From positions 48,901-112,900 of the forward strand of contig JAJZEC010000004.1 in the NCBI GenBank assembly GCA_021805825.1: 64,000 nt of DNA. Reading direction: 5' to 3'. Position 1 is the stretch's first letter. Each line of letters starts with the position of its first letter. The translations under genes and the position numbers were made by a program. Below the pieces are notes generated by a model. It was not told where the DNA came from. It searched no databases and worked only from the letters and a program-made list of their open reading frames with translations. Positions 41,590 to 52,451 of the stretch are shown here, one piece after another. This DNA is from Pseudomonadota bacterium. Its GTDB lineage: Bacteria > Pseudomonadota > Gammaproteobacteria > Burkholderiales > Burkholderiaceae_C.

Positions 41590-41795
41590 GCGCGCTTCGA
41601 CGGCGTCGCCGGTGTTGTTGACATCACGCAATCTGCGGGGCGATCGACGCTTGCCGTGCCGCGCCGTGCAGGGGCGTCCCTATAATGGCTCGCACGTCGG
41701 CGGCGCATCATTGCGCTGCGTGGTAGCGCGCGCTCTGCGCAGGCGTTGCGCGTGCGCAGCCAGGCTGCGTGGTGGAGCGGCCCCGGCGGTACACC

Positions 41796-42305
41796 ATGTT
41801 CGGAGACAAGGCGCAGGCGATGGCCGCACAGTGGAACGATGCCCCCGGCTTGGCCACCCCCATGCGCGTGGGGGAGGCAGGGATCTGGCTGGGCAGGCGC
41901 AACTGCTCGCTGAGCCCTTCGCAGCTGCTGGGTTTTTTCGCTTCGCTGGCGCTGGTGTCGATGCTGGTGGCGGGTATGTGCTGGATCAACGGGGGCAGGC
42001 TGGTGCCTGCCTTCACCGGGGCCGAGCTGCTGCTGTTCGCCGGGGCGCTGCTGGTCTATGCGCGGCATGCGGCCGACCGCGAGCGTGTGGAATTTGGGGC
42101 GGATCGGGTGGTTGTCGAGTGGGAAAGCGCAGGGCAGGTCGAGCGCACCGAATTTCCTTCGAGGCATACCCGTATCCTTATGCATGACAACGGGCTGATC
42201 GTATTTCGTGCCGGCGACCGCGAGGCCTTCGTCGGCCGCTACACCCGACCTGAGCGCAGGGAAGCACTGGCACGGCAGATGCGCAGAGCCCTGCTCGCGG
42301 CGTGA
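41796..42305 (+). CDS. DUF2244 domain protein
   Basis: WLGRRNCSLSPSQLLGFFASLALVSMLVAGMCWINGGRLVPAFTGAELLLF, upstream of coxB as usual for this family. Confidence 0.85.
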   Translation: MFGDKAQAMAAQWNDAPGLATPMRVGEAGIWLGRRNCSLSPSQLLGFFASLALVSMLVAGMCWINGGRLVPAFTGAELLLFAGALLVYARHAADRERVEFGADRVVVEWESAGQVERTEFPSRHTRILMHDNGLIVFRAGDREAFVGRYTRPERREALARQMRRALLAA

Positions 42306-42345
42306 TGGCGACTGCAGGCATTCTTTTCTTGAGGTGACACCGAAG

Positions 42346-43197
42346 ATGAAACTGAAGCACTTCGCGATCCTGGCTTCGGCCCTGGTCGCCACCACCGCCT
42401 TTGCCGCCACGCAGAGCCTGCCCGGGGGGCCGCAGGTCAACGGCATCGACTTCCAGACTCCGGTGACCTCGATCGCCATGGATCAGCGCGGGCTGAACTA
42501 CATGGTCATGCTGATCTGCCTGGCCATCGCCGTGCTGGTGTTCGGTGCGATGTTCTACGCGGTGTTCAAGTTCCGCAAATCCAAGGGTGCGGTGCCGGCG
42601 AAGTTCCACGAAAGCACCACGGTGGAGGTGATCTGGACCGTGATTCCCCTGCTGATCGTGATTGGCATGGTGATTCCGGCGACCAAGGTCGTGCTCGCGC
42701 AGGAGAACGTCTCCCATTCGTACCTGACGGTGAAGGCCACCGGCTACCAATGGAAATGGGGCTACGACTACCTCGACGGCCCGGGCAAGGGCATCGCGTT
42801 CTATTCCACGCTGACGACGCCGATGGCGCAGATCTTCGGCAACGCGCCCAAGCCGGACAACTACCTGCTGCAGGTCGACCACGAGCTGGTGGTTCCGGTG
42901 AACAAGAAGATCCGCATCGTCACCACCTCGGCCGACGTGCTGCATGGCTGGTATGTGCCGGCCTTCGGGGTGCAGATGGACGCCATTCCCGGCGCCACCC
43001 GCGAAACCTGGTTCCAGGTCGACAAGCCCGGAACCTACTACGGCCAGTGCGCGCAGATCTGCGGCAAGGGGCATGCGTTCATGCCGATCGTGGTCAAGGT
43101 GCTGCCGCTGCCCCAGTACCTGGCGTGGGTCCGGTCGACCGAGGCCACGCTGAAGAAGGACGGTGGCGCCTTCCCGCCCTCGGGCGCGGTCAGCTGA
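42346..43197 (+). CDS. coxB: Cytochrome c oxidase subunit II
   Basis: TM hairpin plus CuA site: DVLHGWYVPAFGVQMD ... YYGQCAQICGKGHAFMPIVV. Confidence 0.96.
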   Translation: MKLKHFAILASALVATTAFAATQSLPGGPQVNGIDFQTPVTSIAMDQRGLNYMVMLICLAIAVLVFGAMFYAVFKFRKSKGAVPAKFHESTTVEVIWTVIPLLIVIGMVIPATKVVLAQENVSHSYLTVKATGYQWKWGYDYLDGPGKGIAFYSTLTTPMAQIFGNAPKPDNYLLQVDHELVVPVNKKIRIVTTSADVLHGWYVPAFGVQMDAIPGATRETWFQVDKPGTYYGQCAQICGKGHAFMPIVVKVLPLPQYLAWVRSTEATLKKDGGAFPPSGAVS

Positions 43198-43227
43198 TCG
43201 GCTTCGGGTACGCGCGCGGTTCCCGCC

Positions 43228-43341
43228 ATGCATCGACTTCCTGCCGAGAAGCGGCGCAGCAACCTGCGCCTGGCGCTGATCACCCTGAGCATCGCGCTGG
43301 CGCTGCTCATCGGCTTCATCCTGCGCTGGACGCTGCTGTGA
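43228..43341 (+). CDS. Cytochrome oxidase small assembly protein-like (37 aa)
   Basis: MHRLPAEKRRSNLRLALITLSIALALLIGFILRWTLL; resembles the small TM protein normally between coxA and ctaG; not in the ORF track. Confidence 0.7.
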   Translation: MHRLPAEKRRSNLRLALITLSIALALLIGFILRWTLL

Positions 43342-43388
43342 GCACGGCAGTCGCTCGGCATCGGAAAGCCTGAGGCGCCGCCACCGCC

Positions 43389-43583
43389 ATGGCCTCGTTC
43401 CTCAGCGCCTTCAAGGCCATCCTGTGGGCCTTCCTCGGAGTGCGCAAGTCCCGGGACCGGGAGCGGGACTTCGCCAACCTGAACATCGTCCACATCGTCA
43501 TCGCAGGCCTGATCGGCGCCGCATTGTTCGTCGGGCTGCTGATGATCATCGTTCATTCGGTCATTGCCAACGCTCACTCATAA
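43389..43583 (+). CDS. DUF2970 domain protein
   Basis: MASFLSAFKAILWAFLGVRKSRDRERDFANLNIVHIVIAGLIGAALFVGLLMIIVHSVI. Confidence 0.85.
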   Translation: MASFLSAFKAILWAFLGVRKSRDRERDFANLNIVHIVIAGLIGAALFVGLLMIIVHSVIANAHS

Positions 43584-43599
43584 AGACAAGGAAGACGAC

Positions 43600-44457
43600 A
43601 TGTCGACATCCAGTCAGCCCACCGGCTACTTCGTACCGAGTCCGTCGCCGTTCCCGGCCATGGCCGCCGCCTCGCTGGTGCTGATGGCCTTCGGCGCCGC
43701 GCTGTGGTTCAACAGCGTGCCGCATGCGCAGTGGCTGCTGCTGGTCGGCCTGCTCGGCTTCCTGTTCACCCTGTTCCGCTGGTTCGGGCGGGCGATCGCC
43801 GAAAGCGAAGGCGGCATGCACAACCAGGCGGTCGATACCTCGTTCCGCTGGAGCATGAGCTGGTTCATCTTCTCGGAGGTGATGTTCTTCGCTTCCTTCT
43901 TCGGTGCCCTGTACTACGCCCGGGTCTATTCGGTGCCGGATCTGGCCGCACTGCACAACCACGTGCTGTGGCCGCATTTCCAGAACACGTGGCCGAGCGT
44001 CGGCCCCGGCGGGCTGATCCCGGCGGTCAGCGCGATGGCTCCCTGGCCGATCCCGACCATCAACACCGCGCTGCTGCTGAGCTCGGGCCTGACGCTGACC
44101 ATCTCGCACCACGCGGTGCGTGCCGACCACCGGCGCAAGGCGATCTTCTGGCTGGCCCTGACCATCCTGCTCGGAGTGTGCTTTCTGGGCCTGCAGGCCT
44201 TCGAGTACCACCACGCCTACACCGAACTCGGCCTGAAACTGAGCTCGGGAATCTACGGCGCGACATTTTTCATGCTCACGGGCTTCCACGGCTTCCACGT
44301 GTTCCTGGGCGCGACCATGCTGTCGGTGGTGCTGTACCGGATGATCCGTGGCGACTTCAAGGCCGACCACCACTTCGCCTTCGAAGGCGCAGCGTGGTAC
44401 TGGCACTTCGTCGACGTCGTCTGGCTGTTGTTGTACGTGCTGGTGTACTGGCTGTGA
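43600..44457 (+). CDS. coxC: Cytochrome c oxidase subunit III
   Basis: SWFIFSEVMFFASFFGALYYAR; TGFHGFHVFLGATMLSVV; FEGAAWYWHFVDVVWLLLYVLVYWL. Confidence 0.96.
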   Translation: MSTSSQPTGYFVPSPSPFPAMAAASLVLMAFGAALWFNSVPHAQWLLLVGLLGFLFTLFRWFGRAIAESEGGMHNQAVDTSFRWSMSWFIFSEVMFFASFFGALYYARVYSVPDLAALHNHVLWPHFQNTWPSVGPGGLIPAVSAMAPWPIPTINTALLLSSGLTLTISHHAVRADHRRKAIFWLALTILLGVCFLGLQAFEYHHAYTELGLKLSSGIYGATFFMLTGFHGFHVFLGATMLSVVLYRMIRGDFKADHHFAFEGAAWYWHFVDVVWLLLYVLVYWL

Positions 44458-44502
44458 TGCCTTGCGTCCGCGCCTCGGCGCGGATCGTGCGGCGAGCCGC
44501 CT

Positions 44503-44530
44503 GCGCGGCCGCCGCGCCCCGCGGCCGCGC
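44503..44530. terminator. Bidirectional hairpin between convergent coxC and DUF2909-like gene
   Basis: GCGCGGCCGC-cgcgcccc-GCGGCCGCGC, perfect 10-bp stem. Confidence 0.5.
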
Positions 44531-44536
44531 CAGCCC

Positions 44537-44749
44537 TCAGCGCGCATGCAGCGGGATGCCGGTCGGGTGGATCCACCCCATCTTGTAGCTGAACAGGATG
44601 AACAGGAACAGCAGGATCGAGAAACCGATCCGAAAGCTCAGTGCGTTGACCGCGCGATTGGATTTGCCCTTGTCCTTCATGACGAAGTACAGCCCCGAGA
44701 ACAGGCTGCCGAGGATCAGGGCGAAGGCAACGAGAACCACGATATGCAA
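44537..44749 (-). CDS. Twin transmembrane (DUF2909-like) protein
   Basis: LHIVVLVAFALILGSLFSGLYFVMKDKGKSNRAVNALSFRIGFSILLFLFILFSYKMGWIHP; likely TTG start at 44749. Confidence 0.82.
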   Translation of the reverse strand: MHIVVLVAFALILGSLFSGLYFVMKDKGKSNRAVNALSFRIGFSILLFLFILFSYKMGWIHPTGIPLHAR

Positions 44750-44775
44750 GGGTTTTCTCCCGTCAGGGTGAAAGG

Positions 44776-45558
44776 GTGATGGCCGGATCGATTGTCCCAC
44801 CGCCGACGCCGGCAGTGATGCGACGGGGGCTCGGTGGCCGCGAGATGCTCACCGTGCTCGCGTCGCTGGCAGTGGTGTTGCTGCTGGCGCGGCTGGGTGT
44901 GTGGCAACTCGACCGCGGCAACTTCAAGGAGCAGCGGGCCGCGCAGATGGCGCGGCGCGAGCAGCTGCCGCCGTTGCAAGTGACGCAAAAGCCCTTGCAT
45001 GGGCGCGGAATCTTCTGGCGCCCGGCGCTGGCGCGCGGGCAGTGGGCCGGGCAGTGGACGGTGTACCTGCAGAATCGCCAGTACCAGGGTGTCAGCGGCT
45101 TCCAGGTGCTGACTCCCCTGCGCCTGCAAGGCTCCGACATGTACCTGATGGTCGAGCGCGGCTGGGCGGCTCCCGACGTGCATGCACCCTTGCTGGTGCC
45201 CGCGGTGCCCACGCCGTCCGGGCCGGTCGAGGTGCGCGGGCGGATTGCACCCCCACCATCACAGTGGTTTTCCTTCGACAAAGACCCTCCCGATGCAAGG
45301 GTTCGCCAGAATGTGAACCTGCAGCAATTCGGTGCCTATCATCATATTCGCCTTCTTCCCTATGTCGTGCAGCAAGGCGGGTCGGCCGCGGATGGCCTGG
45401 TGCGTGTCTGGCCGCAGCCTCCCGTGAGCGCGCAGACCAACTTCGGCTATGCCGCGCAGTGGTTCGCGATGAGCGCGGTGTGCCTGGGGATGCTGCTGTT
45501 CTTCACGCTGCGCACCCTGCTCCGCCGTCGCGCCGCGTTTCTCGGGGGCGGGCGGTGA
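44776..45558 (+). CDS. SURF1 family cytochrome oxidase assembly protein
   Basis: LARLGVWQLDRGNFKEQRAAQMARRE ... FGYAAQWFAMSAVCLGMLLFFTLR. Confidence 0.9.
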   Translation: MMAGSIVPPPTPAVMRRGLGGREMLTVLASLAVVLLLARLGVWQLDRGNFKEQRAAQMARREQLPPLQVTQKPLHGRGIFWRPALARGQWAGQWTVYLQNRQYQGVSGFQVLTPLRLQGSDMYLMVERGWAAPDVHAPLLVPAVPTPSGPVEVRGRIAPPPSQWFSFDKDPPDARVRQNVNLQQFGAYHHIRLLPYVVQQGGSAADGLVRVWPQPPVSAQTNFGYAAQWFAMSAVCLGMLLFFTLRTLLRRRAAFLGGGR

Positions 45559-46220
45559 GTGCGCGAAACGGCAGGCCGCCGAGCCGGCGCACCGCATGGT
45601 GGCTGCTGCTGCTGGTCGTGGCCATTCCGCTGGCGGCCACGCTGTACGTCGGCCTGGTGCTGCGCCCCGGCGGGCGCCCGGCCTACGGCGAGCTGGTGCA
45701 GCCGCAGCGTCCGGTTCCGCGACTGCGCCTGCGCACCCTGGACGGCAGGCCCTTCGACCTGCGCCGTCTCGACGGCTACTGGCTGATGCTGGTGGCGGCG
45801 CCGGCCTCCTGCGATCGCTCGTGCCAGCAGTTGCTCTACGCCATGCGCCAGTTCCGTCTGGCTGCCGGCGTCGACGAATACCGCGTCGCCCGCGTGTGGC
45901 TGATCACCGACGATGCCCCGGTCAACCCCGGGGTGCTGGCGCCGGCCGCCGGCACCCTGATGCTGCGCGCAGACCCTGGCCAGCTGCGGCGCTGGCTGCC
46001 GCTGCGCCCCGGCGCAACGCTGCAGGGCCCGATGTGGCTGGTGGATCCGCTGGGCAACCTGATGCTGCGCTTCGATGCCGGCTTCGATCCGGTGCGTGCA
46101 TTGGCGGTGTTCAGCAAACTCTTGTACAACACCCGGTCGTGGAAGCCGCGGCAGTTGCTGCCGCTACCCATGCCGGTGCAGCCGGGCGCCGCGCAGTCGA
46201 CCCCGGCAAGGAATGCATGA
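45555..46220 (+). CDS. Membrane-anchored Sco/thioredoxin-like protein
   Basis: N-terminal [50 protein letters not shown], CxxxC motif; GTG start overlapping SURF1 stop. Confidence 0.75.
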   Translation: MSARNGRPPSRRTAWWLLLLVVAIPLAATLYVGLVLRPGGRPAYGELVQPQRPVPRLRLRTLDGRPFDLRRLDGYWLMLVAAPASCDRSCQQLLYAMRQFRLAAGVDEYRVARVWLITDDAPVNPGVLAPAAGTLMLRADPGQLRRWLPLRPGATLQGPMWLVDPLGNLMLRFDAGFDPVRALAVFSKLLYNTRSWKPRQLLPLPMPVQPGAAQSTPARNA

Positions 46221-47395
46221 TGAGTCCGTCGCTGCCGTCGAATCTGATCACCATCTACCAGGCGCGACCTACGGTCTGGCTGTTTTCGCTGCACTGGTTG
46301 CAGGCCGCCGTGTGGCTGCTCGGATTGCTGCTGGTCGTGTGGGCAGGGCTGCGCATGCGCTGGCCGCGGCTGGTCGCGCTGCTGGTGTTCCTGACCCTGG
46401 ATCTGGTGATGTTCGGTGCCTTCGTTCGCCTTACCGACGCCGGCCTCGGTTGCCCGGACTGGCCGGGCTGCTACGGTCGGCTGACGCCGATGCAGGCGCA
46501 TGCGCAGATCCACCAGGCGGTGGTCGAGGAGGGCGGCGACAGCGGCAACGTCAGCCCCTTCAAGGCCTGGGTGGAAATGATCCATCGCTACGTCGCCACG
46601 GTGATCGGCACCCTGATCCTGGTCATGACGGCGCGTGCCTGGTGGGGGCGCAGGCACGGGCAGGCGACGCGCCTGGGCCTGCCCCTGCTGCTGCTGGCCT
46701 GGGTGGTCATCCAGGGCATGTTCGGCGCCTGGACGGTCACCCTGCTGCTCAAGCCGCTGGTCGTGACCCTGCACCTGATGGGGGGCATCATCCTGCTGTT
46801 GCTGGGGGCCTGGTTCTGGATGCGCCAGCGCGACGACGCGCAGCCCCTGCAGGCCGCGCGCGGCGCTTGGCTGCTGAGCCTGGCCGCCCTGGGCGGCCTG
46901 CTGGTACAGATCTTCCTCGGCGGCTGGGTCAGCACCAACTACGCGGCGCTGGCCTGCACCGGCTTTCCGACCTGCAACGGCAGTTTCCATCCGCCGACCG
47001 ACTGGGCGGCCGGATTCAGCATGTGGCGCAACCTCGGGCGCATGCCCGACGGCAGCTCGATTCCCCTGACCGGGCTGATTGCGATCCAGTGGGCGCACCG
47101 GCTGTTCGCGGTCGTCGCCTCGGCGCTGATCCTGGCCGCGGCCGCCGCGCTGGCGCGCCATCGACCGCTGCGCCGGCTGGCGGCCTGGCTGGTGGTTGCG
47201 CTGGCGGTGCAGATCGCGCTCGGCGCCAGTCTGGTGACACTGCAGCATCCGCTGCTGCCGGCGGTTGCGCACAACGGCGTGGCAGCGTGGATGGTGCTGC
47301 TGCTGACCATCGCCTGCTGGCGAACCGGAGCCTCCGTGCAGGGGGCCCCGCCCGGCGGGTCGGCGATGCTGCGCAGCCTCGGAGCCGAGCGATGA
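46217..47395 (+). CDS. ctaA: Heme A synthase (COX15/CtaA family)
   Basis: [53 protein letters not shown] overlap with upstream stop. Confidence 0.95.
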   Translation: MMSPSLPSNLITIYQARPTVWLFSLHWLQAAVWLLGLLLVVWAGLRMRWPRLVALLVFLTLDLVMFGAFVRLTDAGLGCPDWPGCYGRLTPMQAHAQIHQAVVEEGGDSGNVSPFKAWVEMIHRYVATVIGTLILVMTARAWWGRRHGQATRLGLPLLLLAWVVIQGMFGAWTVTLLLKPLVVTLHLMGGIILLLLGAWFWMRQRDDAQPLQAARGAWLLSLAALGGLLVQIFLGGWVSTNYAALACTGFPTCNGSFHPPTDWAAGFSMWRNLGRMPDGSSIPLTGLIAIQWAHRLFAVVASALILAAAAALARHRPLRRLAAWLVVALAVQIALGASLVTLQHPLLPAVAHNGVAAWMVLLLTIACWRTGASVQGAPPGGSAMLRSLGAER

Positions 47396-48291
47396 AGACC
47401 GACAGCCTCTCGCGCACGCCGGGCCTGCTGCGCCTGGCCTCGCAGTTCTATGCCCTGACCAAGCCGCGGGTGGTGCAGCTGATCGTGTTCTGCGCGGTCA
47501 TCGGCATGTTTCTCGCCCGCCCCGGGCTGCCGCGCTGGCGTCCGCTGCTGTTCGCCACCCTCGGGATCTGGCTGGTGGCCAGCGCCGCCGCCGCCTTCAA
47601 CTGCGTGGTCGAGCAGAAGATCGACGCCGCGATGCGGCGCACTGCGTGGCGACCGTCGGCCACCGGCGAATTGACCTCGGCGCCGATCCTGCTGTTCTCC
47701 GGTGTGCTGTGCGCGCTGGGCATGCTGCTGCTCTACACCCAGGTCAATCCGCTGACGATGTGGCTGACCTTCGGAACCTTCATCGGCTACGCGGTGATCT
47801 ACACCGTGCTGCTCAAGCCGGCGACGCCGCAGAACATCGTCATCGGCGGAGCCTCGGGAGCGATGCCTCCGGTGCTGGGCTGGGCAGCGATGACCAACTC
47901 GGTGTCCCCCGAGGCACTGATGCTGTTTCTCATCATCTTCCTCTGGACTCCCCCGCACTTCTGGGCACTGGCGCTGTACCGCACCGAGGACTACCGCAAG
48001 TCCGGCCTGCCGATGCTGCCCGTGACCCACGGTTCGGAGTACACGCGGCTGCAGGTGCTGCTCTACACGGTGCTGCTGACCGCGGTCAGCCTGATGCCGT
48101 GGGCGATGCATGCCGCGGGGCTGATCTATGCCGCCAGCGCGCTGGCGCTCGGGGCCGTGTTCATCGCCTACGCCTGGCAGTTGCGGCGCAACTACAGCGA
48201 CGCGCTGGCGCGCTCGATGTTCCGCTATTCGATCGTCTACCTGTCGCTGCTGTTCGCGGCCATGCTGGTCGATCACTACCTGCCGCTGTAG
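47392..48291 (+). CDS. ctaB: Protoheme IX farnesyltransferase (heme O synthase)
   Basis: [60 protein letters not shown]. Confidence 0.96.
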   Translation: MKTDSLSRTPGLLRLASQFYALTKPRVVQLIVFCAVIGMFLARPGLPRWRPLLFATLGIWLVASAAAAFNCVVEQKIDAAMRRTAWRPSATGELTSAPILLFSGVLCALGMLLLYTQVNPLTMWLTFGTFIGYAVIYTVLLKPATPQNIVIGGASGAMPPVLGWAAMTNSVSPEALMLFLIIFLWTPPHFWALALYRTEDYRKSGLPMLPVTHGSEYTRLQVLLYTVLLTAVSLMPWAMHAAGLIYAASALALGAVFIAYAWQLRRNYSDALARSMFRYSIVYLSLLFAAMLVDHYLPL

Positions 48292-48338
48292 CGCGGCGCG
48301 CGCGACCGCGCAGCGCTGCGGCAGCGAAGCTGCTCCCG

Positions 48339-49244
48339 ATGCCTGCCCCGTACGTCGGACGCTTCGCGCCGTCGCCCAGCGGGCCCCTGCATGCGGGCTC
48401 GCTGGTGGCTGCGCTGGGTTCGTGGCTGGATGCCCGCTGCGCCGGCGGCCGCTGGCTGCTGCGCATCGAGGACGTCGACAGCCGCCGCTGCTCGCCGCAG
48501 GCCGCGCGCCGCATCCTGCAGCAGCTCGCCGAGTGCGGCCTGCATGCCGATGGCGCGGTGATCTGGCAATCCCGGCGCACAGCCGCCTACGCCCAGGCGC
48601 TGCAGCGGCTGCGGCAGCAGCGTCTGGCCTATGCCTGCAGTTGTTCCCGGGCTGATCTCCTGCGCGCGGGAGCGTGCCGTTCGCCCTCGGGTGAGCTGCT
48701 CTACCCGGGCAGCTGCCGCAACGGCCCGTGCCGAGCCGGTGGCGCGCCGCTGGCCTGGAGGCTGCGGCTGCCGCCGGCGCCGCAATGCCAGGTGCGCTGG
48801 CATTGCGCCAGGCTCGGCGAGCAGTTCGATGGCGTGGAGCGGCAGGTGGGGGATTTCGTGCTGCGGCGTGCAGACGGCGACTGGGCCTACCAGCTCGCCG
48901 TTGTCGTCGACGATGCCGCGCAGGGGGTCACCGAGGTCGTTCGCGGCGAGGATCTGGCGGCTTCCACGGCACGCCAGCTGCTGCTGCAGCGCGCGCTGGA
49001 GCTGCCGACGCCGGGCTATCTGCACCTGCCGCTGCTGCGCGATGCCGCGGGGCGCAAACTGTCGAAAAGCAGGGGCGATGCGCCCTTCGTGCCGGGCGCG
49101 CAGGCCTTGCGTGACGCCGCCCTGGTGCTGGGCCTGCATCTCGATCCCGGCGACGTGCAGCAGGTACTGGCGCAGGCCCTGCAGCAGTGGCCGCGACTGC
49201 GCGCCGACTGGGCGCGTCGCGCGGCATCGCGCACGGCGGGCTGA
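48339..49244 (+). CDS. gluQ: Glutamyl-Q tRNA(Asp) synthetase
   Basis: YVGRFAPSPSGPLHAGSLVAALGSWLDAR; truncated GluRS-like; GRKLSKSRGDAP. Confidence 0.94.
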   Translation: MPAPYVGRFAPSPSGPLHAGSLVAALGSWLDARCAGGRWLLRIEDVDSRRCSPQAARRILQQLAECGLHADGAVIWQSRRTAAYAQALQRLRQQRLAYACSCSRADLLRAGACRSPSGELLYPGSCRNGPCRAGGAPLAWRLRLPPAPQCQVRWHCARLGEQFDGVERQVGDFVLRRADGDWAYQLAVVVDDAAQGVTEVVRGEDLAASTARQLLLQRALELPTPGYLHLPLLRDAAGRKLSKSRGDAPFVPGAQALRDAALVLGLHLDPGDVQQVLAQALQQWPRLRADWARRAASRTAG

Positions 49245-49301
49245 GGGGCGGCAGCGCAGCCACTCCGGCCAGGCCGCAGACCCGCTCGCTGCGCTTGCCC
49301 C

Positions 49302-50732
<1,431 letters not shown>

Positions 50733-50827
50733 GTCGTTCGGGCGTTCAGGACGGTCGGCGATGCTCGTTGCCCCCTTCGTGTGGATCGCGCAGGGCCGGG
50801 GGGCGTTGCCCTGCGCTGCCGGCTGCC

Positions 50828-51460
50828 TCAGCGTATGCCCAGCAGCTTGTGGGTCTGCAGGCTCAGGCGCCAGCGCGGGTCGCGCAGGCACCGGTCGAGC
50901 GCCCACGCCGTGTTCTGCTCCAGCTGCGCGCCGTCCATCGGCTGCAGCAGTCGATGCCGGAAGTCCAGCCCGACCAGCGCATCGAGATCGAGCCCGGGTT
51001 GCGGGACGACGACCTTGAGTTCATCGCCGCTGCGCTGCCGCAGTTCGGCACCCGATTTCGGGCTGACGCAGATCCAGTCGATGCCCTGCGGCGCCCTCAG
51101 GGTACCGTTGGTTTCCACCGCCACGCGCAGCCCGCGGGCATGCAGGGCATCGAGCAGCGGCGGATCGACCTGCAGCAGGGGCTCGCCCCCGGTGAGTACG
51201 CACAGCGCGCCAGGCGCGCCGGCAGGCCAGCGCGCGGCCACCGCCTGCGCCAGATCCCCGGCCTCGGCGAAGCGCCCTCCGCCGTCACCGTCGGTGCCGA
51301 CGAAGTCGGTGTCGCAGAAACGACATACGGCCTGCGATCGATCCGCTTCCCGTCCCGACCACAGGTTGCACCCGGCAAAACGACAGAAAACCGCCGGCGT
51401 GCCGGACTGCGCTCCTTCGCCCTGCAGGGTATAGAAGATTTCCTTGACCGAATAGGTCAT
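50828..51460 (-). CDS. queE: 7-carboxy-7-deazaguanine synthase
   Basis: MTYSVKEIFYTLQGEGAQSGTPAVFCRFAGCNLWSGREADRSQAVCRFCDTDFVG. Confidence 0.95.
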   Translation of the reverse strand: MTYSVKEIFYTLQGEGAQSGTPAVFCRFAGCNLWSGREADRSQAVCRFCDTDFVGTDGDGGGRFAEAGDLAQAVAARWPAGAPGALCVLTGGEPLLQVDPPLLDALHARGLRVAVETNGTLRAPQGIDWICVSPKSGAELRQRSGDELKVVVPQPGLDLDALVGLDFRHRLLQPMDGAQLEQNTAWALDRCLRDPRWRLSLQTHKLLGIR

Positions 51461-51541
51461 GCCTCGGGCTTTGCCTTTCGCATAGCATAGGCATTATCCC
51501 ACGGATTGCTTGTGCGCCGCAGCACGAAGGCCTGCAATGCG

Positions 51542-51573
51542 AAAACCGCGCGGGCCGTTGCCGGCCGGCGCGG
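51542..51573 (-). terminator. Rho-independent terminator downstream of pal
   Basis: Minus strand CCGCGCcGGCCGGCAACGGCCcGCGCGG followed by TTTTC; a second perfect palindrome GCTGCCCGCGCGGGCAGC lies at 51581-51598. Confidence 0.7.
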
Positions 51574-51614
51574 TGCGCACGCTGCCCGCGCGGGCAGCGG
51601 GAGCCTCGGGTCGA

Positions 51615-52148
51615 TCAGCGCTGGTAGACGATGTCGGTGCGGCGGTTTTCCGCGTAGTCGGCAGACGTGTGGCCGAGCGCCTTCGGGCGTTCCTTGCCGA
51701 AGCTGATCGCTTCCATCTGCGCCGGCTTGACCCCCAGCAGTTCGAGGGCGTTCATCACCGAATTGGCACGCTTCTGCCCCAGCGCGAGGTTGTACTCGCG
51801 GCTGCCGCGGGCGTCGGTATTGCCCTGCAGTTGCACATGCGCGGCCGGATGCGCGCTCAGATACTGCGCGTTGCCCTCGATCACCGGGCGGTACTTGTTC
51901 TCGATGTTGTACTTGTTGAAGGCGAAGTACACGCTGCGGGCAACGTTCGGCGCCGGGCCGAGATTGTTCTCGACCGGAGCCTGCACGGCCGCCACGCTGC
52001 TTTGCGCAGAGTTGGCGTTGTTCGCCGGTGCTTGCGCAGCCGCCTGCATCGGCGAGGCCGGCTTGCTGCTGGAGGCGCAGCCGCCGAGGGTGCCGAGCAC
52101 GGCCAGCGCGAGCACGGCCGGGGCGGTGGACAACAGGTGACGCTTCAT
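51615..52148 (-). CDS. pal: Peptidoglycan-associated lipoprotein Pal (OmpA C-terminal domain)
   Basis: Lipobox LGGC; VYFAFNKYNIENKYRPVIEGNAQYLSAHPAAHVQLQGNTDARGSREYNLALGQKRANSV. Confidence 0.93.
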   Translation of the reverse strand: MKRHLLSTAPAVLALAVLGTLGGCASSSKPASPMQAAAQAPANNANSAQSSVAAVQAPVENNLGPAPNVARSVYFAFNKYNIENKYRPVIEGNAQYLSAHPAAHVQLQGNTDARGSREYNLALGQKRANSVMNALELLGVKPAQMEAISFGKERPKALGHTSADYAENRRTDIVYQR

Positions 52149-52451
52149 CAGGATCCCCTTCGAACAGGAATGAATGGTTGGTTGTACGAGTCGACAAGCT
52201 CAAGCAACGGCGGCGCCACTCGACGCCGCCGCAATCTTCGATACGGAGGGCCCGACCGGTCATGCGCGCAACAACGCCCCGGCGAGCGGAAGGCTCCCCA
52301 CCGGGCAAACGCGCGGCCCGCCCCGCAGGTTGACGCAAACCATGCATCAGCATCCATCGTATGTGATCAATGGTAACTTGCGGTGGGGCGGGATGCAGGA
52401 CATGGATGTCGGGTGCCTTCCGCGATCCGCTCGGCGGCCTGGCGCGCCGCC

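Noticed and set aside
41618-41686. TTGACA (41618) with TATAAT (41681) as a promoter upstream of DUF2244-coxB
   Set aside because: Both hexamers are perfect but 57 bp apart, so they cannot be one promoter. TATAAT alone may be a -10 but has no convincing -35 at 16-18 bp.
52208-52231. CGGCGGCG/CGCCGCCG hairpin in the pal leader
   Set aside because: An 8-bp GC stem is unremarkable at this base composition.
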